Below, in pieces: positions 31,399-44,870 of a DNA stretch of 64,000 bases. The position numbers and the translations under genes were made by a program. The DNA comes from Saposhnikovia divaricata. Taxonomy: Eukaryota > Streptophyta > Magnoliopsida > Apiales > Apiaceae. The first letter of the stretch is position 1, and each line of letters begins with the position of its first letter. The notes under the pieces are model-generated. The model was not told where the DNA came from. It did not search any database and worked only from the letters and a program-made list of their open reading frames with translations. Where the stretch lies: the NCBI GenBank assembly GCA_036435485.1, contig CM071599.1, positions 9,512,803-9,576,802 of the forward strand, read 5' to 3'.

Positions 31399-34300
31399 AT
31401 GGCAGCTTCAACAAGTACTAATCAACATGGCTTATTTTCCGATTCTTCTAATCGACATTGGAACGTATTCTTGAGCTTCAGAGGTGAAGATACACGCAAA
31501 AACTTCACCGGTCACTTGTACACAGCTTTAAAGCAGGCTGGAATCAAAACATTTATGGATGATTATGGACTCCCAAGAGGTGAAGAAATTTCACAGCAGC
31601 TGCTAAAGGCAATTCAAGGTTCGGAGATTTCTCTGGTTGTTTTCTCAACCAACTATGCATCCTCGCCATGGTGTCTTAACGAGCTCGTAGAGATCATGAG
31701 ATGCAAACAAAGTATGGGACTAGTAGTTTATCCTGTATTCTATGATGTTAGTCCATCAGTTGTACGACAAAAAACCGGGAGTTTTTCGGATGCTTTCGAG
31801 AGTCATGAGAAGAAATATGTTTCGAAGCTGGACAAGGTGGATAAATGGAAAGCTGCGCTAACTGAAGCTGCAAATTTGTCGGGTTATGACCTGCAAAATG
31901 ATGCAGATGGGTAAGCAACCTGCATTTTTCCCATCACTTTGTTAATTTAATACAGCCTTTATAAGCTTATTAATCTTCTTATTTTGAAGGGACCAATAGT
32001 CTGATTGTCTAGAAAAGAACTCCTTATTCTGATATTTCAATCAATAGATCATAACGTTAAGTATATTGATTCAAATGAGTCCTTTTATAATCCAATTTAG
32101 TCTTTTTTAGGTGTATAGGTGTGCGATATGAGTCTGATGGTTCAGATTACTTCCATAAACTTCAACTTCTGGTAGTCTTAATGAATATAGAATCAAAGCC
32201 TTTCCGAGACTTATTAGTTAGAAATAGTATCTTTTTGCATTAGATATTGTGGATATTTGTACCACATTACGTGAAACGGATTTAGGCAATAGAGTCTTTC
32301 TGAAAAAAATGAAGAATGTATAAAAATCTTTGTCACACTCGCATGTGGTATAGTGCTATTCTCGCAGAATCTTAATTTCTGAACGAGGAATCCAAGAGTA
32401 GATTCATACCCAAGTCCGACCATCACAATGGAGTGCAGGTAACATAACATACTAAGATACATGGTAGCTAGACAAAATGTGGCTAGAGATAGCTTATGTA
32501 AATGCAACCATATGATCTTTTTGGTGGAGAACAGAATCAATATGTAATTGCTTAGAAAGTTTTTCATTTTGGTACCAACTATTACTTCTACGTAGAGTTG
32601 TTCAATCAACATGCATCATTTATTCTAATATCTTTTGCAGGTATGAAGTTAGACTTATCCAGATAATTGTAAATAAAGTCCTACTTGAAGTAAATCTAGT
32701 AGGTTTGAATGTGGCAAAGGAACCAATTGGAATAGAATCTCGTGTGGAAAAATTAACACAACTGATGAGGACCGGCAATCATGATATCCGAAAGATTGGA
32801 ATATATGGTATGGGTGGAATAGGGAAAACAACCATTGCCAAAGCTCTGTACAATAAAACTTTCCGTTGCTTTGAAGGTAGTTGCTTTCTTGCAAATGTTA
32901 GAGAAGCTGCAGAAGGACATGATGGCATACGTCACTTACAAGAGCAGCTTCTTTCTGAAATTTTAATAGTAGATAAAATCAGGGTTAAAAATGAAGATAG
33001 AGGGATCAGCTTGTTGATGGAAAGATTATGTTCTAAGAAAGTACTCATTGTGTTAGATGATTTAAATGACAGTAGGCAATTTGATTACTTAGCTGGGCAA
33101 GGGAACCAATTTGCTGTAGGTAGCAGAATCATCATAACAACACGGGATGCAGGTCTACTTGAACAAATAGAGGTAGATGAGAGGTACAATGTTGAGGAAC
33201 TAGACAGAGACGAGTCCTTGGAGCTCTTTAGTCGACATGCTTTCAGGAAACCAATTCCATCCAAAGATTATATTGAACTTTCGGAGGGCATAGTACGCCA
33301 AGCAGGAGGGCTTCCGTTAGCACTTGAGGTATTAGGATCTTATTTGTTTAAAAGATCCATGACAGAATGGAGAAGTTCCTTGCACAAATTGCAACAAATT
33401 CCTCGAAATGAGATTCAAAAGAAGCTTCTAATAAGCTACCATGCGCTTGGTGAGGGTAACTTGCAGGATGTCTTCCTTGATATTGCATGTTATTTTATCG
33501 GCAACGATAAAGACATGACAATTAGTATATTAAACTCATTTGGCTTCGATTCAGAAAATAAAATCATAATTTTGATGGAAAGATGCTTACTATCAGTAAA
33601 TGACAAAAATGAGATCAGGATGCACGATCTACTACGGGAGATGGGAAGAGATATTGCTCGTAATAATTGCCCTAATGAACCTTGGAAACACAGTCGATTG
33701 TGGTCATATGGAGATATTTGCAATGCGTTAAACAAAGATAAGGTAACTTACTGATATACTCTGTGTTTTGCTAGTTTAATTTATAAGATTTTTCACTACA
33801 GTAGTTGAAAGAAGATATGTGATGCAATTTAACACATTCATGCTGCTCTCATGACTTCATAGTATTTCTTGTTTAAAAAAAAAGTAATAACTCTGTTTGT
33901 GGAAATTATATTAGGGAAAAAAAAGCATCGAATGTATAATCCCATATGGAGAACTACCAAGGAATGTATCATTTGAAACAGCTGCTTTTGTGAAAATGCA
34001 TAAATTAAGATTGCTTAGTATCAACAAGATGCATCTCATTGGAAGTTTTAAAGGCATATTCGAAGAGTTAAGGTGGCTTTCTTGGCAAGGCTGTTCTTTG
34101 GACTGTTTGCCAACTGATTTCTACCCGAAGAACTTGGTTTTCCTAGATTTACGATGGAGCAATTTCAAGATACTGTGGAATGGTCCTAAGGTAATTAAGC
34201 TACTGCAAATATTGGTATATATCTGAACAAAATAAAGAGCTAATTATACTTTTTTCTTATCTCAACAAAAAATGTAGTGTCTGGAACACTTAAAGATCCT

Positions 34301-36368
34301 AAATATCAGTCACTGCACATTCTTGACGACAACCCCGGACTTTAGCAGAATTCCATGCATCGAGGAGCTAATCTTAAGTGGTTGTACTGATGTGGTAGAG
34401 GTTGATCCATCTATCGGACGCTTAGTTAGGCTGGTTAATCTGAATTTGAAGGGCTGCATGAAACTAAAATGTCTGCCTAGCAGCATATGCAATTTGACAG
34501 CACTGGAACAACTAGATCTTGATGGTTGCTCAATCCTAGAAGGGTTACCTGACAGACTGGGGAATATGAAATCCTTGTGCATTCTTCGGGCAGGATGCAC
34601 TGCAATTACAACAGTACCAGGATCCATTGGACGACTGAGTAAATTGGTTGTCTTGAAATTAAATAAATGCAAGAAGCTCCATTATCTTCCCAGCACCCTT
34701 TGTAGCCTGAGAACGTTGGAACATCTAAACTTCTGCGGTAATTTAAATTTAGAAGTATTGCCTGAGGAATTAGGGGACATCGAATCCTTAAAAGTGCTTT
34801 GTGCAGAGCACACTGGAATTACTTACTTACCAGAATCCATTGGACGCTTAACTAAACTCACCAAGTTGTTATTGCATAGTTGCAACAAACTCAGGCATCT
34901 TCCAAGTAGCATTTGCAACCTCAAAGCAGTGGAATGTCTAGATCTTAATTATTGCTCCAATTTACTGGAACTACCTGACAAGACTGGGAACATGGAGTCC
35001 TTGAGGATGCTTCAGGCTACAGAAACAGAAATAATGACATTACCGGAATCCACTGGACGTCTGAGTAAACTTGTTAAGATTGTAATAAGTAACTGTAGGA
35101 GGCTCAAATATCTTCCTACGAGCATCTGCAATCTCAGGTCACTTGAATGTCTAGATCTTAGTGGTTGTTCAACTCTTAAAGGATTGCCCGATAATATCGG
35201 AGATATTATAACCTTGAGGGAACTTCGAGCATGCAACACTATGTTCACGGAAGTTCCTATATCTATTGGATGTCTGAAGAACCTTGAAATCCTAGTCTTG
35301 CCGTTCCAAGCACAAGAAGCTCTTATGAATTTGTGTACTATTTCAAGGAATCCTAGATTCATTCCGGCCTCAGTTTGGTGTTTGCATTCACTTACGAAAT
35401 TAAATCTCAGCGCTTGCTATCTGGTCGATCTTCCAGATTCTATCGGGGATTTATCATCACTGCAGCATCTTAATTTATCAAGAAACCGTTTCTATATACT
35501 ACCATCCACCCTTGGTCAGTTGTCGAATCTAAAAAGTCTTACATTGACAGAGTGCGAGTATCTTTTGGCAATTCTGGAACTTCCACCTAACTTAACCGAT
35601 TTATATGCAAGTTCCTGTACATCAATTGAAACACTAGTCTTACCAAAGTTGAATCACTTGAGGTGTTTGTATCTTTCCTACTGTAGTAAGTTGGTTGAGA
35701 TTGAAGGACTGAACGAACTCAAATCTATCACGCGAATTGAGATGTCAGGTTGCGAAAATATATTATTCACCCCTGATAAGAGTTTATTTCAGGTTCTTTT
35801 TCTCCTCTGTTCTGCTATTCTCTCCTTTTTTTTTCTGCCAATCCTGTTCTGCTATCAATTATCTTTCTCCATATATGTATATGGAAAGCAGAAATAATCG
35901 TTTAATTTTTTTTAATCATTTTGTGTTTGCTAGTTCTAATGTGATGTGTATATGTAACAGTTATACTGTGGAATAGGGGGGAGGCTTGATATTTATCTTC
36001 CAAAGATGGACATTCCGCGATGGTTCAGTAACGTCAGTACTCAAGAAACAAGAAGTTGGTACGATGATGCATTTGCTTTCTCTATGCCAGCAACTGTTTC
36101 CACCAATTATTTAGGGGTTATTCTTTGGTTAAATGTTGGTTGGACTCCCTCTTTTAGGCTCTCAGATTTTTGGGCTCTCGTTACGGTAGTTAGTAATAAT
36201 CGTTATAACACATGGTTTTGCGAGACATCGTTATGGAAGCAAGTACCACAGTCGTGGGTGACCTTCATACCACAAATACAGTTCCCTCTGTATGCCAATG
36301 AAAAAGTTTCAGTAAGGGTCGGAAGTGCTCCGCTGGAGAGTATCAGTGCTCATTTGGTATGTATTTGA
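31399..36368 (+). CDS. TNL1: TIR-NBS-LRR immune receptor, intact
   Basis: Exons 31399-31910, 32641-33742, 33915-34190, 34278-35792 and 35961-36368 join in phase, giving 1,270 aa. The TIR domain (about 15-165) begins WNVFLSFRGEDTRKNFTGHL and has the SSPWCLNELVEI segment with the catalytic Glu of plant TIR NADases. NB-ARC motifs: P-loop GMGGIGKTT (about 227), KVLIVLDDL, GSRIIITTRD, GGLPLAL and MHD (about 498). Exon 3 is the NB-LRR linker. Exon 4 carries about a dozen LRRs. Exon 5 resembles the C-terminal jelly-roll domain of TNLs (IYLPKMDIPRWF). Such receptors sense a pathogen effector, oligomerise and make nucleotide signals for EDS1. The effector is unknown. First of three head-to-tail paralogues. 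Confidence 0.92.
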
Positions 36369-37257
36369 AATGTACCACCTCTATTATTCTCGGATCTCTT
36401 GCTAAGTTCCAAGTGGTTACGCTGAACAAAGTTGTAGTAGGTTCTTATTTTAACGATGCTTGCTTGAGAACCTAACCTCTGGGCCTCACCGCTCGTTCCT
36501 TCAAGACCTCTGTCTTAGCTAAAGTTGTTCACCAGGTAGGCTGGTAAACTCTCACAACTAAACGAGAATCAGATGTCGTTGGACTTGCTGTTCATTTTTT
36601 TGTCCGAAACCATGTACATAGGCTTGACCGATGTCTGTTTGAGAGCGATCATAGAAACTGGAGACTGAAATGAGCTAGACTGTTGTGATTTGTTCCTATT
36701 CATTAAATCTCAGCTTGTACATTGATTATCTGATAATCTGTGTCTTTGTACATTGAATGTAAGTAAGTAAAAAAGTAAACCGATCACTTTATCGGGGACA
36801 AAAAGCCACAATTTCATATCGCATTTATAATTGTTGAATAGTATGTGCTTGGGTCTTTCTCCAATATTTTAAGATTTTAGATGAGCTTATGATTTAACAT
36901 GATATCAGTACTCGGTTTAGGAAGGGTAGTTAACTTTCAAACTGAGCTTAAAAATTAAATTCTAATAAACAAGTTATTTTGAATATTTTTCTGCTGATCG
37001 ATTGCATGGTGCAAGTTTTTCATGTACCCGAATACAAAAGTCAACCAAAAGATGGAGTACAGTTCACAATCTTATTATAAAAAATATACAATTGACAGTT
37101 GACCATGGACAGTAGCCACCTAGTAGTTTCGCAAAACTATGAAAAATGCTACATGCATTTGATTATAAGAATTAAGAAGTGATCTCAATGTAGCCTTCTG
37201 TCTTAATCTTTAATTTACTGATCATCTCTGCATCTGATCATTTCAGACAATCTGGCA
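36369..37257. other. Intergenic between TNL1 and TNL2
   Basis: AT-rich. Holds the 3' flank of TNL1 and the promoter region of TNL2. I see no ORF, TE end or RNA gene. Confidence 0.5.
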
Positions 37258-38008
37258 ATGGCAGCTTCTGCAAGTAGCCGATTTCGCTTTTCTTCTGATT
37301 CTACTAATCGCCGCTGGAATGTTTTCTTAAGCTTCAGAGGTGAAGATACACGCAGAACTTTCACCGGCCACTTGTGCACGGCTTTGAAACAGGCTGGTGT
37401 TCGAACGTTCATGGATGATCCTGAGCTACCAAGAGGAGAAGAAATTCCACATCAGTTGCGCAAGGCAATCCGAGAGTCAGAGATTTCTCTTGTTATTTTC
37501 TCCGAAAACTATGCCTCCTCACCATGGTGCCTTAACGAGCTTGTGGAGATACTGGAATGCAAACACCAAACAGGACAATTAGTTTATCCTGTATTCTATA
37601 ATGTTAGTCCAGCAGTTGTGCGCCACAAAACTGAGAGTTTTTCGGATGCTTTCGAGAGTCATGAGAAGAGATATGTTTCTAACCTGGACAAGGTGGATAA
37701 ATGGAAAGCTGCTCTAACTGAAGTTGCAAATTTGTCGGGTTATGACCTCCAAAATGATGCAGATGGGTAAGCTAGTTCTAATTTTTCTTTTCAGTAGTTT
37801 ACTCATCAATCTATTATGTCCAATGCACAAGTCTATACCTATTGGTCATACAGTATGAACAATGTTTATTCCGATTATCTAATTAATGTATCATAATAGT
37901 ATTGTTAATTGCATTATTTTTAACGATATATTACCCACTAAGCGGCTTCTCACACCTACGAACTACAATATGCAAATGTTGTATGTGGAGAGGATCCAGA
38001 AATTGTAC

Positions 38009-40439
38009 TGTTGTGAATGACATGTTGTCATAGTCATCATGTTGTCATAGTCAATAATTTATATATCCAGCTGTTAGCTTTTTGTTCTATATATGTCGTA
38101 GTGCTCATTCTGTAATAAAATAACTTTTCATCATTTATTTTCAGCAACATGTTTGGTCTCTGTCCCCTTCTTCTTCTTTTACATGTTTGATATGGGGTAC
38201 CCATTTGGCAAAAAGGGATACAAAATTTTAAACCTTTCATCCAAAAAGTGTTTCCACTCCAGAGATGTTGTATTTGTTGAACATGTATATCCTTTCCAAT
38301 CTCCTCACACAGAACCTGAGAATTCATCAAATGCTTCTCACCCATTATTTCCAACTCTTTCACTATTTTCTGATGATTCTATCTCAACTCCAAATACTGC
38401 CTCCAATTCCAACACAACTACAACATCATTTCCTGATCATGATGATCAACCCACCAATACGCACATTCCTTCTCCCAGACCAATCAGACAAAGACATCTA
38501 CCAGCTAAATTCAAGGATTTTACTGGTCTGCCCTCTACTCATGCAGTTTTACCAACTTCTCCCTCTGATAGTACAGGTATGCCTTCTACTTCCAATGTAA
38601 ATTACCCATTGTCATCTCACCTTGCATATGATAAATTTACTCCCAAGTACAGAGCTTATATTGCAGCTACATCTCATATTTCTACACCATATACCTTTCA
38701 ACAAGCTGCTTCTAATCCTCATTGGTTTAAAGCCATGAAAAATGAAATTTCAGCGATGGAAGAGAACCATACTTGGGACTTGGTTTTAAAACCTCCAGAC
38801 ACCCCTGTTGTCAGTTGTAGATGGCTTTTCAAAGTTAAATATAATGCAGACGGTTCTGTAGAGAGGTATAAAGCCAGATTAGTAGCCAGAGGCTTTACCC
38901 AAACACCAGGGGTTGACTATTTTGACACATATGCACCCGTAGCCAAAATGATAACAGTCAGATTATTACTGTCAGTTGCTGCCTCAAAACAATGGAATGT
39001 GTCTCAACTGGATGTCACAAATGCATTCCTTCATGGGGATCTCTTGGAAACAGTTTACATGCACATTCCCCCAGGATATGCTTTCTTATCTTCTGCTTGC
39101 CCTCCAAATGCAGAGTTATATGTCTGCAAACTAGTGAAATCGATCTATGGCCTCAAACAGGCTTCCAGAAGGTGGTTCATCAAGTTTTCTTCAGCTCTTA
39201 AGCAATATGGGTTCTTTCAATCTCAGAGTGACAACAGTTTGTTTACCTTCCAGAAAAATGATTCATTTGTGGCCATCCTGGTATATGTGGATGACATTCT
39301 TATTACTGGCAATTCCAACCATCTTCTACATGATGTCAAGCTTTATCTGCAGAACAAATTTAAGATAAAGGATCTAGGTCCTGTCAAGTACTTTCTTGGC
39401 ATCGAAGTTGCAAGGTCTGATCAAGGTTTTTACTTGAATCAAAGAAAATATGCCCTTGATTTACTGAAAGATACTGGTCTCACAGCTGCTAAACCATCAG
39501 TTGTTCCCATTGAACAAAATCACAGGCTTCTGGACAACTGTTCACCACCACTTTCTGTTTATGATACTTCCACATATAGACAAATTGTTGGTAGACTGAT
39601 TTACTTAACCATCACTAGACCTGACCTTGCTTATGCAGTTCACATACTTTCTCAGTTTATGACTTCTCCTCGTGAAGATCACATGCATGCCGTTTTGAAG
39701 GTCCTCAGGTTCATCAAACAATCCCCTGGTCAAGGTTTACTTATATCTTCTTCTTGTCCTTTAAACCTCCAAGCCTATTGTGATTCAGACTGGGGGGTGA
39801 TCCCATCACCAGGCATTCTCTCACTGGATATTGCATTCTTCTTGGCAACTCTTTAGTGTCATGGAAATGCAAGAAACAACATACAATTTCACGATCATCT
39901 GCAGAAGCAGAGTATCGATCTATGGCTGATACCTGCTGTGAAGTCATATGGTTGGTTGCAGTTCTTAAGGATCTTCGAGTGTGTCCTCAGCTGCCTATTC
40001 CTTTCTATTGCGATTCAAAATCAGCAATCTACATTGCTTCCAATCCAGTCTATCATGAACGCACCAAACATATAGAGATTGATTGCCATTTGGTGAGAGA
40101 GAACTTCAACAAAGGACTCATCCAACCAGCTCACATTTCTACTTTACACCAACCTGCAGACATCTTCACAAAGGCTGTTGGAGCATCTTTACTGCATTCT
40201 CTCAGTTCCAAGTTGAATGTCTGTGATATGTTCAAGACATCCAACTTGAGGGGGATGTTGTGAATGACATGTTGTCATAGTCATCATGTTGTCATAGTCA
40301 ATAATTTATATATCCAGCTGTTAGCTTTTTGTTCTATATATGTCGTAGTGCTCATTCTGTAATAAAATAACTTTTCATCATTTATTTTCAGCAACATGTT
40401 TGGTCTCTGTCCCCTTCTTCTTCTTTTACATGTTTGATA
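38009..40439 (+). mobile_element. Internally deleted Ty1-copia element in TNL2 intron 1
   Basis: LTRs of 184 bp (38009-38192 and 40256-40439) appear identical. The target duplication TGTAC is at 38004-38008 and 40440-40444. The LTRs start TGTTGTG and seem to end TTTGATA, not CA. A PPT-like GAGGGGGA precedes the 3' LTR. The body keeps the end of integrase, RT and RNase H. No PBS, gag or protease is present; the 5' LTR runs straight into integrase-type coding (GYPFGKKGYKIL). It has the same orientation as the host gene and sits in an intron, so it could be spliced out. Confidence 0.88.
38193..40263 (+). pseudogene. Copia Pol remnant (integrase tail, RT, RNase H)
   Basis: The open frame reaches to 39856 and includes the RT start WLFKVKYNADGSVERYKAR, the catalytic YVDDILITGN and the copia signature GRLIYLTITRPDLAYAV. 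Near 39790-39800 the frame shifts. RNase H continues in the next frame (39856-40263) with SRSSAEAEYRSM and HIEIDCHLVRENF. Gag, protease and the integrase core are missing. It cannot encode a working element. Confidence 0.85.
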
Positions 40440-43400
40440 TGTACATTTTACGAAATTAAGCATAGATTTCATACACAAGACTGACTTTGATCCGTTGCCA
40501 GGTTGGGTAATTTAACTTACTATTACATTCAGGGCTGGTTTAATCAACAAGCATCAAGATTCACTTTACTCTAATCAAAGATGTTGTAAAATTCAAGTTC
40601 TGAATATATGTTATCATTGGCAGGTATGAGATTAGACTTATCCAGATGATTGTAAGAAAAGTCCTACGTGAAGTAAATCTCATAGGACTGAATGTTGCAA
40701 AGGAACCAGTTGGAGTATACCCTCGTGTGGAAGAAGTAACACAATTGTTGAGCATTGGTAGCAATGCCATCAGAAAGATCGGAATATATGGGATGGGTGG
40801 TATTGGTAAAACGACCATTGCAAAAGCTCTGTTTAATATACACTTTGGTCATTTTGAAGGTAGTTGTTTTCTTGCAAATGTAAGAGAAGCATCAGAAGGA
40901 TATGATGGTATACGTCAATTACAAGAACGGCTTCTTTCTGAAATTTTAGTAGTAGATAAAGTCAGGGTTGAAAATGAACATAAAGGGATAAGCTTGTTGA
41001 TGGAAAGATTATGTTCCAAGAAAGTTCTCATTGTCCTGGATGATTTAAACAACAGAAGGCAATTTGATTATTTAACAGGACAGTGGAACCAATTTGCTGT
41101 GGGTAGCAGAATCATCATAACAACACGGGATGCAGGTCTACTTGAACAAATCGAGGTAGATGAGAGGTACAATGTTGAGAAACTAGACAGAGAGGAGTCC
41201 TTGGAGCTCTTCAGTCGACATGCATTCAGAAAGCAAATTCCACCTGAAGACTATATGAAACTTTCTGAAGGCATTGTATGCCAAACAGGAGGCCTTCCAT
41301 TAGCTCTTGAAGTTTTAGGATCTTATTTGTTTAACAGATCCATGAGAGAATGGAGAAGTTCTCTTAATAAATTGCAGCAAATTCCTCGAAATGAGATACA
41401 AAAGAAACTTCTGATTAGCTACAATGCGCTTGGTGATGGTGACCTGAAGGATGTCTTCCTTGATATTGCATGTTATTTCATCGGCAATGATAAAGACAAG
41501 ACAATTAATATATTAGACTCATGTGGATTCGATTCAGATAATGAAATCACCATTTTGATGGAAAGATGTTTACTATCAGTAAATGATAGAAATGAGTTAA
41601 GGATGCACGATCTACTACGAGAGATGGGAAGAGATATTGCCCGTAATAATTGCCCTAACGAACCTTGGAAACACAGTCGATTGTGGTCATGTGAAGATAT
41701 TTGCGACTTGTTAATCACAAGGAAGGTAACTAGTTAATATATTTGCATTTACAACTTAAACAGTATTGAAATGTTTGCAATTAGTTCAAAGTAGATGTAA
41801 TTTTAACACCTACATGATCTCCTGCTAAAATGAGTTTATACATGTTGGTTGTTTAGAAAAAATATATTCTTAATTTTTTTTGTTGTTAATTTAATCAGTG
41901 AAAGAAATGCATCGAGTGCATCATACCATATGGCCGGATACCAAAGGATTCATCATTTGAAACCAATGCATTTGGAAAAATGCAGAAGTTAAGAATGCTT
42001 AGCATCAACGAAATGCATCTCAGTGGAAGTTTTAGAGGCATCTTTGAAGAGTTAAGATGGCTTTCTTGGCAAGACTGTCCTCTGGAGTGTTTACCAACTG
42101 ATTTCTATCCAAGGAAATTAGTATTCCTTGACTTAAGACGGAGCAATTTTAAAATTTTGTGGAATGGTCGTAAGGTAAGTCGCTATATATCTTGATTTTT
42201 CCTGGCAAAACGAAATTATGATTTGAAAATTTTAATTATTTAAACAATATATTGTAGTGTTTGGAACAACTGAAGGTTCTAAATCTTAGTAGCTGTACGT
42301 GCTTGACGACAAGCCCAGACTTTAGTGGACTCCGATGCATGGAAAACCTAAATCTAAGTAATTGCCAAGATCTGTTAGAGATTGACCCATCTATTGGACA
42401 CTTGGTTAGGCTGGTTAATTTGAATCTGATGGGTTGCATGAAGCTAAAATGTCTACCAAACAGTATATGCAACTTAATGGCATTGGAGCAATTAGATCTT
42501 GATGGTTGCTCGATTTTACAAGGATTACCTGACAGATTGGGGAATATGAAATCATTGACCATGCTTCGGGCAGGATGCACTGCAATTTCAACCGTGCCAG
42601 AATCCATTGAAGGTCTCAGTAAACTGGTTATCCTAAAGTTAAATAAATGCAAGAGGCTCTGTTATCTTCCCAACTCTCTTTGCAAACTGAGACGGTTGGA
42701 ACATCTAATTCTCTACGGTTATTCAAATTTAGAAGCATTGCCTTATAATTTGGGGAAAATGGAATCCTTGAGGTTGCTTTCGGCAGAATACACAGCAATT
42801 ACAAGCCTACCAGAATCCATTGGACAACTAAGTAAACTAAACAAGTTGTTATTACATAGCTGCAAGGAACTCAGGTATCTTCCAAGCAGCATTTGCAACC
42901 TGAAAGTGGAAAGTCTAGATCTTAATTATTGCTCAAATTTACAGGAATTGCCTGAAAATATTGGGAATATGAAATCCTTGAAAATTATTCAGGCAGTAGA
43001 CACAGCAATCACGACGTTACCAGAATCCACAGGACGTCTAAGTAAACTTGTTGAGATTTTATTATGTAATTGTAAGAGGCTTACATATCTTCCGAGCAGT
43101 ATCTGCAATCTCGAATCACTGGAGTGTCTAGATCTTAGTGGTTGTTCAACTCTAAAAGGATTGCCAGATGATATCGGTGAGATTAAAAACTTGAGAGAAC
43201 TTCGAGCATGCAATACCATGTTTATGGAAGTTCCTAGATCTATTGGATGTCTGAAGAAACTTGAAATCCTTGCCTTGCCGTTCCAAGCACAAGAAGTTGA
43301 TTTGAACATGTGTTCTATTATAAAGGATACTAGATTCATCCCGGCCTCAGTTTGGTGCTTATTTTCTCTTAAGAACTTAAATCTTAGTGACTGCTATCTG

Positions 43401-44331
43401 TTTGATCTTCCAGATTCTATCCGGGATTTGTCATCATTGCAGCATCTAAATTTGTCACAAAACTGTTTCTCGATACTAAGATCCAGCCTTGGTCAGTTGT
43501 CCGATCTAAAAACTCTTACGTTAACAGGTTGCAAGAGCCTTAAGGCAATTCTGGAACTTCCACCTAACTTGACCGATCTATTTGCAAGTTATTGTACATC
43601 ACTTAAAACACTAGTTGTGGCAAAGTTGAGTCACCTGAGGTGCTTGTATCTCTCCTATTGCACTAGCTTGGTTGAGATTGAAGGTTTGGACAAACTCAAA
43701 TCTATAACACGAATTGACATGGCAGGTTGTGAGACTCTATCAATCACTTTTGAATAAAGTTTGTTTCAGGTTGCCTAGCACTATTTATTTTCTATTATCT
43801 CTGTTATCTATCTCTATCTCTTGCTCCCTTTGCTGACAACAAACAGAATCTTGATTCAAGTTGTTGCTTAAGTTATCTAATGATTAATTTACCTGTGCAT
43901 GTGACAGGTTTTGTCTGAAATTGGGATGATAATTGACATTTTTCTTCCACTGAGAGATATGCCCTTTTGGTTTAGGCATCAACGTGCATATTCATCTAAA
44001 ATTTTATTACATATGCCGCCATCTGTGCCTAACCGTTTCCTCGGGATCATTCTTTGGTTTAATGTTGATGAAGAAACTCGGATTAAGCATATTACAGATT
44101 CGTCAGATTTTTGGGTTTTATTTCATGTTGTTGAACACCGCTTGATTTATCCTAGAAGATGGTTTTGTGAGACATCTACATGGAAACCTGTACCGCAGTC
44201 GTGGGTAACCTTGATCCCACGGGCAGTATTCCCTATGACGTCGGGGGAGACAATTAAAGTTTCTGTAAAAGATGATACAAGGCTGGAAAGTATTGGCGGT
44301 CATCTGATGTATGAATGAACTGCACATCATC

Positions 44332-44367
44332 GGCCCCGTTCCCAGATAATATTTAAGGAACGGGGCC
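44332..44367. other. Perfect 11-bp inverted repeat just after the TNL2 stop
   Basis: GGCCCCGTTCC (44332-44342) and GGAACGGGGCC (44357-44367) enclose a 14-bp AT-rich loop. In the transcript this forms a strong GC stem within the 3' UTR, 14 bp after the last codon. Confidence 0.8.
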
Positions 44368-44454
44368 AAGTTCTGTATGTTACAAAGCCTTCATGTATGC
44401 TTTTGTTCACATTTCCAAGTCTCCATTTTCACTACTTATATTTAATAATTGAGA

Positions 44455-44870
44455 AATTACCAAGAATAAGGACTTTTCTTTCTTCTTTTGCATATTTACC
44501 TTCTTATCAAATTTCTTGCATTTATACTATTTTTTAATAAAAAATTAGAAGCTTTTGCAAAAATACGGTCCTCATTAGAAAGGTTTCCACCCACTTCCAC
44601 TTCAATGTATCAATACAGGCACTGTCTCTACCCTTCGCCGATCCACCCTTCCCCAACTTCCACCTCCACCATCCCGCGACCGGCGACCTCCTCCGGCGAC
44701 CGCCTCCTCCTCCCCTATCTCCGGCGACCTCCCAACTTCCATCGACGACCGATCTACTCCACCACCTCCGATCTACTCCCTCCTCCCCCATTTCCGACGA
44801 TCTTCCACTTCCGATCTGTTTTCTACGGGGCCGCAAGCCTTCATAATGCTCACCTTAAGTCATAATGTTT
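44455..44870. mobile_element. Left part of a second GC-rich-core element, apparently split by a LINE
   Basis: AT-rich start (AAATTACCAAGAATAAGG, GCATATTTACC) then a GC-rich core with CCGGCGACC and CACCTCCGAT motifs, resembling 29,635-30,060. The matching right end (TATTTTTGCAAAAAGATGG) appears at 48,020-48,130, beyond the LINE. Confidence 0.35.

Larger units (their letters stand above)
37258..44318 (+). pseudogene. TNL2: TIR-NBS-LRR gene with two stop codons and a copia element in intron 1
   Basis: Exons by comparison with TNL1 and TNL3: 37258-37766, 40624-41725, 41899-42174, 42258-43770, 43908-44318. TIR (WNVFLSFRGEDTRRTFTGHL, SSPWCLNELVEI) and NB-ARC (GMGGIGKTT, KVLIVLDDL, GSRIIITTRD, MHD) are intact. 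The first codon of exon 3 is TGA (41899-41901), where TNL1 and TNL3 have GGA. A second stop, TAA at 43755-43757, lies just before the end of the LRR exon and cuts off exon 5. If the normal acceptor is used, only a TIR-NB protein is made. An AG six bases downstream could bypass the first stop in frame. Intron 1 is enlarged to 2.9 kb by a copia element. A truncated TIR-NB product could still act, but decay is the simpler reading. Confidence 0.8.
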
